Shown piece after piece: positions 34,371 to 34,395 of a stretch of DNA of 34,395 nucleotides. Position numbers and translations under genes: made by a program. The first letter of the stretch is position 1, and every line of letters begins with the position of its first letter. The notes beneath the pieces were generated by a model that saw only the letters and a program-made list of their open reading frames with translations, did no database searches and had not been told where the DNA came from. This DNA is from Anaerolineae bacterium (GTDB lineage: Bacteria > Chloroflexota > Anaerolineae > B4-G1): contig JAUWOI010000001.1 in NCBI GenBank assembly GCA_030612185.1, positions 1 to 34,395 on the forward strand, read 5' to 3'.

Positions 34371-34395
34371 TTTTCCTCCAGGGCGCGTCCCAGGG

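Overview
The window is a moderately GC-rich, densely packed bacterial chromosome segment with about thirty protein genes, most of them housekeeping. It carries no tRNA or rRNA genes, no CRISPR array and no transposase. The combination points to Chloroflexota, probably an Anaerolineae-like lineage: a fused ADP-forming acyl-CoA synthetase, a BioD/DRTGG protein, PPC-domain and FecR-like surface proteins, CBM-like proteins with the NGDFE motif, ssb between rpsF and rpsR, and many SpoIIE/GAF/PAS signalling parts. This assignment is inference from gene content; no marker phylogeny was done.

Layout. Positions 1-246 (minus) hold the start of a class I fructose-bisphosphate aldolase cut by the window edge. 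Upstream of it is a 666-residue MTA/SAH-type deaminase fused to a CYTH-like domain (286-2286, minus). It diverges from a pyrimidine-nucleoside phosphorylase (2433-3740), whose 3' end overlaps rsmD (3719-4303, minus). rsmD diverges from a RelA/SpoT gene (4529-6685) across an 8-bp tandem repeat lying between two good promoters. A minus-strand block follows: a PpiC/SurA-like foldase, rpsR, ssb and rpsF (with a structured leader), then ychF downstream of a large sensor histidine kinase.

From 13948 to 22853 everything reads rightwards in tightly coupled genes: a SpoIIE/RsbX-like phosphatase, an RCK protein with a pore-like region but no K+ filter, a small P-loop protein, a site-2 protease, a HEAT-repeat protein, a membrane-anchored gluzincin, a DEDDy exonuclease, a PflX-type radical SAM enzyme, an acylphosphatase and a FecR-like membrane protein. 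A strong bidirectional terminator separates this from a minus-strand CBM-like protein and radC, which appears to be leaderless. A zinc-ribbon membrane protein follows on the plus strand.

The right end (minus strand, 33946 to 25915) is an energy-metabolism cluster: ADP-forming acyl-CoA synthetase, a BioD/DRTGG protein resembling the Pta N-terminus, a 47-codon ORF, a decayed copy of the BioD/DRTGG 3' end, enolase, a PPC-domain lipoprotein and pyruvate kinase. Together they cover 2-phosphoglycerate to pyruvate and acetyl-CoA to acetate with ATP formation. The last 230 bases contain no plausible gene but a promoter followed by a long imperfect hairpin of about 200 nt with a central bubble and a small hairpin on its 3' side, which looks like 6S RNA.

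The observations most worth checking are the 6S-like RNA, the deaminase-CYTH fusion, a perfect 12-bp inverted repeat inserted in frame in the acyl-CoA synthetase linker, the BioD/DRTGG remnant with its small neighbour ORF, a near-identical palindrome at two distant promoters, and the short tandem repeats at gene boundaries.
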